In this document: positions 1 to 6,310 of the stretch, piece after piece
Numbering within the stretch: position 1 is the first letter of the stretch
Layout: every line of letters begins with the position of its first letter
Assembly (NCBI GenBank): GCA_937907525.1
Contig: CALCIB010000210.1
Span: 1 to 9,954 of the forward strand
Direction of reading: 5' to 3'
DNA length: 9,954 nucleotides
DNA from: an uncultured Planctomycetales bacterium
GTDB taxonomy: Bacteria; Planctomycetota; Planctomycetia; Isosphaerales; Isosphaeraceae
Translations under genes and position numbers: made by a program
The notes under the pieces: model-generated
Databases searched by the model: none
What the model was told of the DNA's origin: nothing
What the model saw: only the letters and a program-made list of their open reading frames with translations

Positions 1-40
1 GGGCCACCTTCTCCCTCAAGGGGAGAAGGCGATGATCGCC
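1..40 (+). repeat. Partial REP-like repeat, copy 1 (cut by window edge)
   Basis: This is the 3' part of the same repeat seen at 1706-1753 and, inverted, at 1586-1634. It reads GGGCCACCTTCTCCC then TCAAGGGGAGAAGG and continues into ATGATCGCC. That last extension is shared, inverted, only with the copy at 1576-1634. The stretch from 41 to the SUKH stop codon at 205 holds nothing I recognise. Confidence 0.75.
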
Positions 41-204
41 GCGGCCTCCGAAAAAAAGTGTCGGGTCGTCAGCCCACCGGGAGAGGGGACATCGAGCGCT
101 TCTCCATCCCTCCCAGATTCCAACTCGAAAAGTCGTGGCCACGCCTATGGCCGCGAGGAGGGAGGGCCGATACAGTCGCCCGCAAAACCTTTAAAGTTCG
201 GCTT

Positions 205-1395
205 TTACGACTCCGGCCGCCCCGAACCGGGAGGGCGGAACCACTCCTCCAGCAGCTTGAGCGCCTCCGGGTCGGGAGCGGCGCCGGCGCTTTGCTCGAG
301 AGCCCTCGCCATCGCCTCGTCCACCTTCCGTCGAAGCGTGTCGAGCATCGCTTGTTGTTCCGGCGCGAGGGCGGGGGGATCGGGGTTCATCTCTCGGAAC
401 CGGCGGTCGGTTTCCTCCCTCAGGTTCATGGCCGCGGCCATCATGGTGGCCTTGCGCGCCTCGGGGGAAAGGCCGTCGAGCCGCGCTTGCAAGCCGGCGT
501 CGCGACGTTCGCGCTCGCGCGCGGCGGCGTCCGCGGCCGGGCCCAGCAGGAGCGCCCGCAGAGCTTCGAGCCGTTCGCGGTCGCGCGACTCGAACATGAC
601 GTAGATCGGGGCGCCTCGCGACGTCGCGTTCCGCCAGGCGTCTCCGCGCCCCTTCGACGTCTCGTACACGATCCCGTCGTGGTCCGCCGGTTGAAGGTGA
701 AGCGCGAAGGTCGGGTTGGGACTTGGCCTCAAGGGTTTGACGTCGGCCCGGGACGCATCGAGGGGCGCGGGAAGGAGAGTCCTGGATCGCTCCTCGCCAT
801 CGAGCCAGATCTCGCGGCGCCAGAGGACCAGGGCCTCGCCCCGGCGGACGAGGACTTGCACCAGCCACCATCCCTCGTCCTCGACGGTCGCCCCCGTAAG
901 CGTCTCGCGCGCGACGACGTCCAGGGCGTCCCACCTCTCGGGCCATGCGACGGCCGGTTCCTCGTCGGTCGCTCTGGCTTTCTCGAAGAACTCGGCGAGC
1001 GAATCGGCCACGTCCTCCACGGGACTTCCCTCGCCGTTGACGAGAGCGTGGACGGTGGGTTCGGCCTCGCGACCGCGCGCGTTGAAGTCGATGAGGAATT
1101 GCGCCGGGTACTGCTCGTGATGGCCCAGTTCGAAGACGAGACCGCGGTCGGCCGGTTCGTCGCCCTCGAAGTACGCCCAGTCCCAGAAGCCGGCGTCGAC
1201 CGGCTGGATCTCCCCGAGCCGGTTGATTTCGACGTCGGCGCCTCGGGCGATCCCGCCGTTTCGCCTGGCGAGGGCGTCTCGGAGCGGGCCGGGCAGGGTG
1301 ACGCCGTGGAGGCGCTCCCACGCGGCGATTTCCGCCGCGCTCGCGCCGGGGGCGGCTTCGTCTTCGTCGGCCCAGAACGGGTCGGGTTCGGCCAT
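205..1395 (-). CDS. SMI1/KNR4 (SUKH) domain protein
   Basis: A 396-residue soluble protein with no signal peptide or membrane segment. The N-terminal ~130 residues look like a SUKH domain: a helix reading AAEIAAWERLHGVTLPGPLR followed by LARRNGG, then a Trp/Phe-rich strand (FWDWAYFEGDEPADRG), is the usual start of SMI1/KNR4 proteins. Residues ~150-270 form a second beta-rich part I cannot name. From ~280 onward the chain is charged and probably helical, ending with a Glu/Arg-rich segment. In bacteria many SUKH proteins are immunity proteins against polymorphic toxins; others have housekeeping roles. No toxin gene is visible beside it. The ATG at 1395 has GAGG about 7 nt upstream. The gene lies between inverted REP copies (1-40 and 1576-1634), 426 bp downstream of the same-strand hydrolase, so it is probably transcribed alone. 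The family call is by eye; the C-terminal half is unassigned. Confidence 0.72.
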   Translation of the reverse strand: MAEPDPFWADEDEAAPGASAAEIAAWERLHGVTLPGPLRDALARRNGGIARGADVEINRLGEIQPVDAGFWDWAYFEGDEPADRGLVFELGHHEQYPAQFLIDFNARGREAEPTVHALVNGEGSPVEDVADSLAEFFEKARATDEEPAVAWPERWDALDVVARETLTGATVEDEGWWLVQVLVRRGEALVLWRREIWLDGEERSRTLLPAPLDASRADVKPLRPSPNPTFALHLQPADHDGIVYETSKGRGDAWRNATSRGAPIYVMFESRDRERLEALRALLLGPAADAAARERERRDAGLQARLDGLSPEARKATMMAAAMNLREETDRRFREMNPDPPALAPEQQAMLDTLRRKVDEAMARALEQSAGAAPDPEALKLLEEWFRPPGSGRPES

Positions 1396-1529
1396 GGTCG
1401 GCCTCGCGGGGTGGAGGGGTCGGGCCGCCGGCCGGGGGTCGGTTCACGACGCGACGACCCATTGTTTTTCCCCGTGATCCGCGCCGTCAAGAGGCTGGAG
1501 CTTGGTCAGGGCCGAAGTAGACCGTTGCA

Positions 1530-1806
1530 CTTAAATATGGAAAGCCGCTTCGTTGAAAACGTCGCGGGAGAATGATGGCGATCATCCCTTCTCCCCTTGA
1601 GGGAGAAGGTGGCCGAAGGCCGGATGAGGGGGGGTGACCCCGGAATCCGTCGGAATGGAAGTCGTCTTTAAGCCATGGCTTGCGCCGGAACGCGACGGCG
1701 GTCGACCCCTCATCCGGCCCTTCGGGCCACCTTCTCCCTCAAGGGGAGAAGGGATTCCGCATGCTCGCTCGCGATGATTTCAATAACGCGGGCCTCCATA
1801 TTTAAG
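1530..1806. repeat. REPIN/MITE-like palindromic element with two inverted REP copies
   Basis: An imperfect palindrome of about 277 bp. The outer ends are exact inverted repeats: CTTAAATATGG at 1530-1540 and CCATATTTAAG at 1796-1806. The next ~45 bp of each arm also align with each other when inverted (shared blocks TTGAAA and TCGCG). The inner arms are a REP copy on the minus strand (1586-1634) and its plus-strand partner (1706-1753), ~48 bp each and nearly identical. The REP itself contains a small hairpin (CTCCC/GGGAG) and the core CGGATGAGGGG. The middle, 1635-1705, is unique. It fills the gap between the SUKH gene and the hydrolase stop codon at 1822. No ORF or transposase is inside, so any movement would need a RAYT-like enzyme elsewhere. 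Confidence 0.8.
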
Positions 1807-1821
1807 AGTTATCTCCGACGA

Positions 1822-2820
1822 TCAGGCCCCACGCCCACGCGACGACCTTAGCGCCTGGCCGGCGACCAGTCCCAGGCCGAAGCCGACGAGCAATCGCAGC
1901 AGGGGGTGGGGGACGTCGGGAGGGGTGGAGATCACGCCCAGGCGGCCGAATTCCGCCGGGGTGCCGACGTAGCGGCCGTAGGGGGGCGTGGCCTGGCGCT
2001 GGAAGTCGACCGCCAGGGTCAGAAGGCCGTGGTGGAGTTCCTCGCCCTTCACGGGGACGCCGTGGCCGGTCCCGGCGATCACCGGCTTGAGCGCGGCGAG
2101 GGTCTCCACCGAGTGGCGCGCCTGTTCCCAGTCCTGGGTGAAGTAGGCCGGCGGGCGGTGGACCGTCGGGCGCTGGGTGAGGACGGAGAGGGCCGATTCC
2201 TGGTTGGTCGTGACGAAGGCGTCGCCGGCGATCAAGGTCCGGTCGCGGTCGCGGAAGAAGGAGACGTGGCCGGGCGAGTGGCCGGGGGTATGGATCCATC
2301 GCCAGCCCGGCAGTTCGGGGACCACGCCGTCGGCGGGGAGGTCGCGCGCCCGCCCGCCCAGGTCGATCGGTCCTCGGGGGTAGAGCCAGGAGAGCGAGGA
2401 CATCAGCCCGCCGCCGACGGTCGGGTCGGGGGGCGGATAGGGGCAGCGGCCGGTGAGGAACGGCATCTCCAGGGGATGGGCGTGGATCGGCGCGTCCCAG
2501 CGCTTCGCCAGATCGGCCAGGGCGCCGACGTGGTCGAAATGGCCGTGCGTCAGGAGGATCGCCGCGGGGCGGGCGCGCGATCCGAACCGCGATGCGGCGG
2601 CCTCGGCGATACAGTCCGCGTAGCCGCAAAGCCCGGCGTCGACCAGCACCCAGTTGCGGTCGCCCGCGTCGGGGGGGCCGATGAAGAACAGATTGGAGAT
2701 CCCGGCGCGCAGATAGGCGACGTCCCGGGCGAACTCCCAGGGCCACGTCGGCGCCCGTTTCTTCGGACGCGCGTTTTCGGCGCGCTCGGCTTCGACCCGT
2801 TGGACTGCTGTCTCGCTCAT
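1822..2820 (-). CDS. Metallo-beta-lactamase-fold hydrolase with C-terminal hydrophobic tail
   Basis: A 332-residue protein with the complete metal-binding set of the glyoxalase II-like branch of this superfamily: HxHxDH at residues 92-97 (THGHFDH), H181 in HTPGHSPGH, D200 in AGDAF, and H253 in GTGHG. It should be a di-zinc hydrolase of the cytoplasm; the substrate (thioester, lactone or other) cannot be told from the sequence. Unusual for the family is the C-terminus: residues 308-323 are a Gly/Leu-rich hydrophobic stretch followed by Arg-rich RSSRGRG, which could be a tail anchor. I chose the ATG at 2820 because GGGGAG lies about 8 nt upstream and the protein starts cleanly there; an ATG at 2985 in the same frame would add 55 Arg/Pro-rich residues with no recognisable domain. 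A 7-bp inverted repeat at 2850-2876 lies just upstream and could control it. Confidence 0.85.
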   Translation of the reverse strand: MSETAVQRVEAERAENARPKKRAPTWPWEFARDVAYLRAGISNLFFIGPPDAGDRNWVLVDAGLCGYADCIAEAAASRFGSRARPAAILLTHGHFDHVGALADLAKRWDAPIHAHPLEMPFLTGRCPYPPPDPTVGGGLMSSLSWLYPRGPIDLGGRARDLPADGVVPELPGWRWIHTPGHSPGHVSFFRDRDRTLIAGDAFVTTNQESALSVLTQRPTVHRPPAYFTQDWEQARHSVETLAALKPVIAGTGHGVPVKGEELHHGLLTLAVDFQRQATPPYGRYVGTPAEFGRLGVISTPPDVPHPLLRLLVGFGLGLVAGQALRSSRGRGA

Positions 2821-2849
2821 GGCGTGGCTCCCCGGCCGTGGAACACCGT

Positions 2850-2876
2850 GCTTGAATCGCGAGGGCGACTTCAAGC
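2850..2876. promoter_or_regulatory. Inverted repeat upstream of the hydrolase, possible operator
   Basis: GCTTGAA and TTCAAGC form exact 7-bp arms with a 13-nt spacer, centred about 43 bp upstream of the hydrolase ATG at 2820. The spacing suits a dimeric regulator, but no regulator gene is nearby and no clear -35/-10 pair accompanies it. It could also be a chance palindrome. Confidence 0.25.
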
Positions 2877-2978
2877 GAGCGAGCAGCGCGCGTGCCGACG
2901 TTGAAAATCGAGCCGCGGCGGGGAGCCGGAATCGGGCCCGCGACGGTCGGTCGCGGGCCGGGTCGCGGCCTGGAATCC

Positions 2979-3429
2979 GTCCCATAAGTGGATAGGAGCG
3001 ACCATCACGGTCTTCCCCCCTCGCGGGGAAGACAGACCGCGAAGCGGCCGGATGAGGGGGAGGACGCGCGAGACGACCGTCGGGATTCGCGGAGGCCCGT
3101 CCGGGAAGCCCTGGACGTCGATGACTTTCTTGCCCGCCTCCCCCTCATCCGGCCCTTGGAACGCCGCCGAAATAACTTCCCGGAATTTAACCACGGAGTC
3201 ACGGAGGACACAGAGAGGAAATCGAGAATTGGAGAATTGAGAAATTGTGAATTAAAAGGTTGATGACGGACGAACCGCTCCTCGTCTTCACTCTCCGTGC
3301 TCTCCGTGACTCTGTGGTTCCCCATCTTCCGCCCATGGATTCGACAAGTTGTTTCGGCAGCGTTCCTCGGGCCACCTTCCCCCGCGAGGGGGGAAGGCCG
3401 TTATGTCCGCGGCGACGCCCTTATGGGAC
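2979..3429. repeat. Second REP palindrome, interrupted by a nested element
   Basis: The ends GTCCCATAAG (2979-2989) and CTTATGGGAC (3420-3429) are inverted repeats. The flanks inside them also match when inverted, including ACGG(T/C)CTTCCCCCCTCGC. The left REP-like arm is at 3012-3060 and ends CGGCCGGATGAGGGGG. The right arm starts at 3139 with CCCCTCATCCGGCCCTT, breaks off at 3157, and resumes at 3368 with CGGGCCACCTTCCCCC. It belongs to the same REP family as 1530-1806 but has a different hairpin (CTTCCCC with GGGGAAG) and different outer ends. Without the 210 bp insertion it would be about 241 bp. The right end is only 6 bp from the cyclophilin stop codon, so it forms that gene's 3' end. 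No protein gene is present. Confidence 0.75.
3158..3367. mobile_element. Nested 210 bp MITE-like inverted-repeat element inside the REP palindrome
   Basis: The ends are imperfect inverted repeats of ~21 bp: GGAACGCCGCCGAAATAACTT at the left, and at the right a stretch whose complement reads GGAACGCTGCCGAAACAACTT. Within it is a second inverted pair: AACCACGGAGTCACGGAGG (3189 onward) and its near complement at 3291-3320. The core around 3219-3260 is AT-rich. The insertion falls exactly between CCGGCCCTT and CGGGCCACC, which are contiguous in the intact REP at 1706-1753. There is no coding capacity. Short open frames across it, such as translations containing VTEDTE, come from the repeat and are not genes. 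Confidence 0.7.
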
Positions 3430-3435
3430 AAACGC

Positions 3436-3933
3436 TTAAAGCTGGCCGCAGTCGGAGATGGTGATCTTGGCGGAGGTCCGGCCGGTGGGGGAGGAGCCGA
3501 GGGCCTCGATCTTGCGGACGAGGTCGAAGCCTTCGTCCACCTCGCCGAAGACGACGTGCTTGCCGTCGAGGTGGGGGGTGGGGACGGTGGTGATGAAGAA
3601 CTGCGAGCCGTTGGTGTTGGGGCCGGCGTTGGCCATGGAGAGGACGAACGCCTTGTCGTGCTTGAGCTGGAAGTTCTCGTCGGCGAACTTGGCGCCGTAG
3701 ATCGACTTGCCGCCGGTGCCGTTGTGGTTGGTGAAATCGCCCCCCTGAAGCATGAACTGGGGGATGACCCGATGGAACGTCGAGCCCTTGAAGCCGAAGC
3801 CCTTCTCGTGGGTGCAAAGGGCGCGGAAGTTCTCGGCCGTCTTGGGGGCGACGTCGTCGGCCAGTTCCAAGACGATCCGTCCGGCCGGCTTGTCGTCGAT
3901 GGCGATGTCGAAATAGACCTTGGGTCGGGCCAC
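3436..3933 (-). CDS. Peptidyl-prolyl cis-trans isomerase, eukaryote-type single-domain cyclophilin
   Basis: A 165-residue cyclophilin that should catalyse cis-trans isomerisation of Xaa-Pro bonds in the cytoplasm. From the GTG start at 3933 the numbering follows human cyclophilin A as I remember it without gaps in the conserved core: R55, F60, M61, Q63, A101, N102, Q111, F113, L122 and H126 are all present. Long segments (KTAENFRAL, GGDFT, HNGTGGKSIYG, SMANAGPNTNGSQFFI, LDGKHVVFG) match the eukaryotic type. Position 121, Trp in cyclophilin A and important for cyclosporin binding, is His here. No signal peptide is seen. I chose GTG 3933 because it gives the family's usual length and has GGGGA about 7 nt upstream; a TTG at 3999 would add 22 unrelated residues. 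It is divergent from the CLC gene and is followed 6 bp after its stop by a REP palindrome. Confidence 0.93.
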   Translation of the reverse strand: MARPKVYFDIAIDDKPAGRIVLELADDVAPKTAENFRALCTHEKGFGFKGSTFHRVIPQFMLQGGDFTNHNGTGGKSIYGAKFADENFQLKHDKAFVLSMANAGPNTNGSQFFITTVPTPHLDGKHVVFGEVDEGFDLVRKIEALGSSPTGRTSAKITISDCGQL

Positions 3934-4151
3934 GGTGGAATCCCCGTCTGGGCTGAAGTCTGGGAAGCGGGTCAACCGAGAGAACCAGGGTATCCGCAAG
4001 CCCGCCGATCCTCAACGCCTCCCGGCGGCCGCGGCGGCTCGGCTGGCGGACGCCGGGATCATGATGCTATCTTAATATGGTCGGCCGCGATCGGGCGGGG
4101 ACGAGGGCGGCGCGGGTTTCAGACGGCGCGGGATCATTACAGGCGGGTTGG
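3934..4151. promoter_or_regulatory. Divergent intergenic region between cyclophilin and CLC genes
   Basis: Both genes must start transcription here. The only AT-rich pocket is at about 4066-4079 (GCTATCTTAATATGG). It could supply a -10 element for either direction (TATCTT on plus, TAAGAT on minus), but no convincing -35 box is spaced 16-18 bp away on either strand. Promoter placement is a guess. Confidence 0.2.
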
Positions 4152-6080
4152 ATGAAGCGGGACGAGGAAGGTTTGAACGGCGTCGAGACGGATTCGACGT
4201 TCGGGCGGGACGGGGTCGATGGCGCGTCGTTGTTGAATTTGGTCGCGGTGCCGGGTTTGGCGCCGATCGAGCGCGCTCCGATCGACCGCCGCGCCCTGGG
4301 GATCTGCGCGCTCGCGTCGCTGCTGGGGCTCGCGGCGGCGATCCTGGCGCTGTTGTTGATGGGGTTGATCGCCCTGGTGACCAACGCGGCGTTCTTCGGT
4401 CGGGCGTCGATCGAGGCGGCGGCGCCGGCGGGGGCGGTGGCGACGCTCGGGCTCTGGGTGGTCCTGATCCCGGCGGCCGGCGGTTTGGTGGTGGGGGTGA
4501 TGGCCCGCTACGGTTCGAGGGCGATCCGAGGCCACGGCATTCCGGAGGCGATGGAGCAGATCCTCACGAACCGGAGTCGGATCCCCGCGCGGCTGACGGT
4601 GCTCAAGCCGATATCCTCGGCGGTGGCGATCGGGACCGGTGGGCCGTTCGGGGCGGAGGGGCCGATCATCGCCACGGGGGGGGCGTTGGGTTCGGTGCTG
4701 GGGCAGTACACGGCGTGCAGTCCCGCGGAGCGCAAGACGCTGCTGGCCGCGGGGGCGGCCGCGGGGATGGCGGCGACCTTCGGCAGCCCGGTCTCCGCGG
4801 TGCTGCTGGCCGTGGAGTTGCTGCTTTTCGAGTATCGCCCGCGATCGATCATCCCCGTGGCGCTGGCCGCGACCGTCGCGACCGGGATGCGCGTCGCGCT
4901 GGAGGGGCCTGGGGCCGCGTTCGGCATGCCGGACGTCGGGCCGGCGTCGCTGGGGGCGTTGGCGTTCTACGTCGCCCTGGGCGCGCTGATGGGGTTGGTC
5001 GCCACGGCGGTGACGCGGGCCGTGTACGCGGTGGAGGACGGCTTCGAGCGGCTGCCGATCCACTGGATGTGGTGGCCCGCGTTGGGAGGGCTGGCGGTCG
5101 GCGGCGTCGGCTTCCTCGCGCCGGACACGCTGGGCGTGGGGTATTACAACATCGCCGCGATCCTCTCGGGCTCGACGCCGACGAAGGCGGTGGCGTTCCT
5201 CTGCGTGATGAAGCTCGTCTCCTGGTTGATCGCGCTGGGGAGCGGCACGTCCGGGGGGACGTTGGCGCCGTTGTTCACGATCGGCGGGGCGATCGGGCTG
5301 TTGATCGGCGAGGCGGGGTCCGCGGTCTTGCCGGGCCTGGGCGTGGACGCGAGGGTCGCGGGGCTGGTCGGGATGGCGGCCTTGTTCGCCGGCGCGTCGC
5401 GGGCGATGCTGGCCTCGGCGGTCTTCGCGTTCGAGACGACGCTGCAACCCGCGGCGCTCTTGCCGTTGCTGGGGGGTTGCGCGGCGGCGTATCTCGCGTC
5501 GTCGTTGACGATGCGGAACACGATCATGACCGAGCGGATCGTCCGTCGCGGGGTGCGGGCGCCGAGCGAGTACGCGACCGACCCGCTGGAACACGTCCTG
5601 GTCCGCGACGTCGCCTCCAAGCCCGCGATCGTGTTGCGGAAGTCGTGGAGCGTCGCGGAGGCGCGGGCGTGGCTCGCCTCGGGAGCGCCCGGAAGTTCGC
5701 ACCAGGGGTTCCCGGTCGTGGACGAGCGCGAGAACCTGGTCGGCGTGGTCACGCGGAGGGACGTGCTGGCCGCCGGCGCGGAGGCCGGGAGCGTCGGCGA
5801 TCTGATCACCCGGCCGCCGAAGTTCGTGTACGACGACTGCACCGTCCGCCAGGCCGTCGACCACATGGCCAACCACGACATCGGCCGCCTCCCGGTGGTC
5901 AACCGCGAAGGGGCGCCCCGGGTCGTGGGGATCGTCACCCGGAGCGTCGTGGTTTCCAGCTACAAGGCGAGGATCGCCGAGACCCAGACCGAGGCGGCGT
6001 CGCGAACCCTGCTCCCGTTCCGATGGCGCAAGCGGGTCAAGGCGCGCAGGCCCCGCGCCACCGGACGACCCGGCGCGTAG
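4152..6080 (+). CDS. CLC-family chloride channel/transporter with two CBS domains
   Basis: A polytopic membrane protein of 642 residues (667 from the alternative ATG at 4077). About ten or more hydrophobic helices lie between residues ~50 and ~450. They carry the three CLC anion-pathway motifs: GHGIPE (127-132, for GSGIP), GAEGP (167-171, keeping the gating Glu at 169) and GGTLAP (368-373, for GxFxP). Two cytoplasmic CBS domains follow: roughly 480-545 (VASKPAIVLRKSW to VVTRRDV) and 550-605 (LITRPPKFVYDD to VVGIVTRS); such pairs usually bind adenine nucleotides and regulate transport. The position matching the E. coli proton glutamate (E203) appears to be Leu (AVELLLFE), as in channel-type members, and the pore Tyr (Y445) seems to be Met in NTIMTERI. 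I prefer ATG 4152 because AGGCGG lies 6 nt upstream; ATG 4077 has no ribosome site and adds 25 undistinctive residues. The tail is Arg/Lys-rich. Confidence 0.9.
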   Translation: MKRDEEGLNGVETDSTFGRDGVDGASLLNLVAVPGLAPIERAPIDRRALGICALASLLGLAAAILALLLMGLIALVTNAAFFGRASIEAAAPAGAVATLGLWVVLIPAAGGLVVGVMARYGSRAIRGHGIPEAMEQILTNRSRIPARLTVLKPISSAVAIGTGGPFGAEGPIIATGGALGSVLGQYTACSPAERKTLLAAGAAAGMAATFGSPVSAVLLAVELLLFEYRPRSIIPVALAATVATGMRVALEGPGAAFGMPDVGPASLGALAFYVALGALMGLVATAVTRAVYAVEDGFERLPIHWMWWPALGGLAVGGVGFLAPDTLGVGYYNIAAILSGSTPTKAVAFLCVMKLVSWLIALGSGTSGGTLAPLFTIGGAIGLLIGEAGSAVLPGLGVDARVAGLVGMAALFAGASRAMLASAVFAFETTLQPAALLPLLGGCAAAYLASSLTMRNTIMTERIVRRGVRAPSEYATDPLEHVLVRDVASKPAIVLRKSWSVAEARAWLASGAPGSSHQGFPVVDERENLVGVVTRRDVLAAGAEAGSVGDLITRPPKFVYDDCTVRQAVDHMANHDIGRLPVVNREGAPRVVGIVTRSVVVSSYKARIAETQTEAASRTLLPFRWRKRVKARRPRATGRPGA

Positions 6081-6109
6081 GTCGAAAACCCGGCGCTCGG
6101 GGAAATAGG

Positions 6110-6268
6110 AACCACCGAGTCACGGAGGATACGGAGAGGAGATAGGAGAGGAGAGAACGAAACCCGTTGCCAAATACTTCTAAATAAGATTATATGTTAT
6201 TCAAAGAAAATCAACCATCTTCTTTTGATCTCGTCCTCTCTCCGTGTCCTCCGTGACTTCGTGGTTCC
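6110..6268. repeat. Inverted-repeat element with AT-rich core between convergent genes
   Basis: The left arm, from 6110, reads AACCACCGAGTCACGGAGG and continues ATACGGAGAGG. The right arm ending at 6268 is its near complement, CCTCCGTGACTTCGTGGTTCC, preceded by CTCTCTCCGTGT. The same pair occurs at 3189-3320, but here without the GGAACGC outer ends. The core at ~6165-6225 is strikingly AT-rich against its surroundings. It lies between the stop codons of the CLC gene (6080) and the HEAT protein (6311), where a large hairpin could serve both transcripts. No gene is inside. Confidence 0.75.
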
Positions 6269-6290
6269 TAATCTCCCGATCGGGATTAGG
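6267..6290. terminator. Palindrome downstream of the HEAT-protein gene, possible terminator
   Basis: CCTAAT and ATTAGG enclose CCCGATCGGG, giving a stem with a 2-nt bulge. It lies about 20 bp beyond the HEAT-protein stop codon and at the edge of the inverted-repeat element. There is no clear T-run on either side, so intrinsic termination is uncertain. Confidence 0.3.
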
Positions 6291-6310
6291 CTTTCGGCGG
6301 AGCGGAGTCG

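Noticed and set aside
1485..1490. TTGACG on the minus strand as a -35 box for the SUKH gene
   Set aside because: The sequence 17 bp on (AAACAA) is a poor -10 match, so it is not listed as a promoter.
58..1575. Long plus-strand open frame opposite the SUKH gene
   Set aside because: In very GC-rich DNA, the frames opposite a real gene stay open. The translation is Arg/Gly/Val-rich with no domain, while the minus strand has a recognisable fold, a ribosome site and a natural length.
1906..2904. Plus-strand open frame opposite the hydrolase
   Set aside because: Low-complexity Gly/Arg/Asp composition; the minus strand carries a complete metal-binding motif set.
3005..3325. Short open frames with VTEDTE-type peptides in the repeat regions (also near 3052-3263 and 6080-6145)
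   Set aside because: They are translations of the dispersed inverted repeat, in several frames, with no conserved start.
3349..4155. Plus-strand open frame opposite the cyclophilin
   Set aside because: The Gly/Glu/Val-rich translation is a shadow of the highly conserved cyclophilin, and it starts inside a REP element.
4137..5876. Long minus-strand open frame opposite the CLC gene
   Set aside because: Arg/Gln/Pro/Asp-rich with no hydrophobic pattern or domain; it mirrors the CLC coding sequence.
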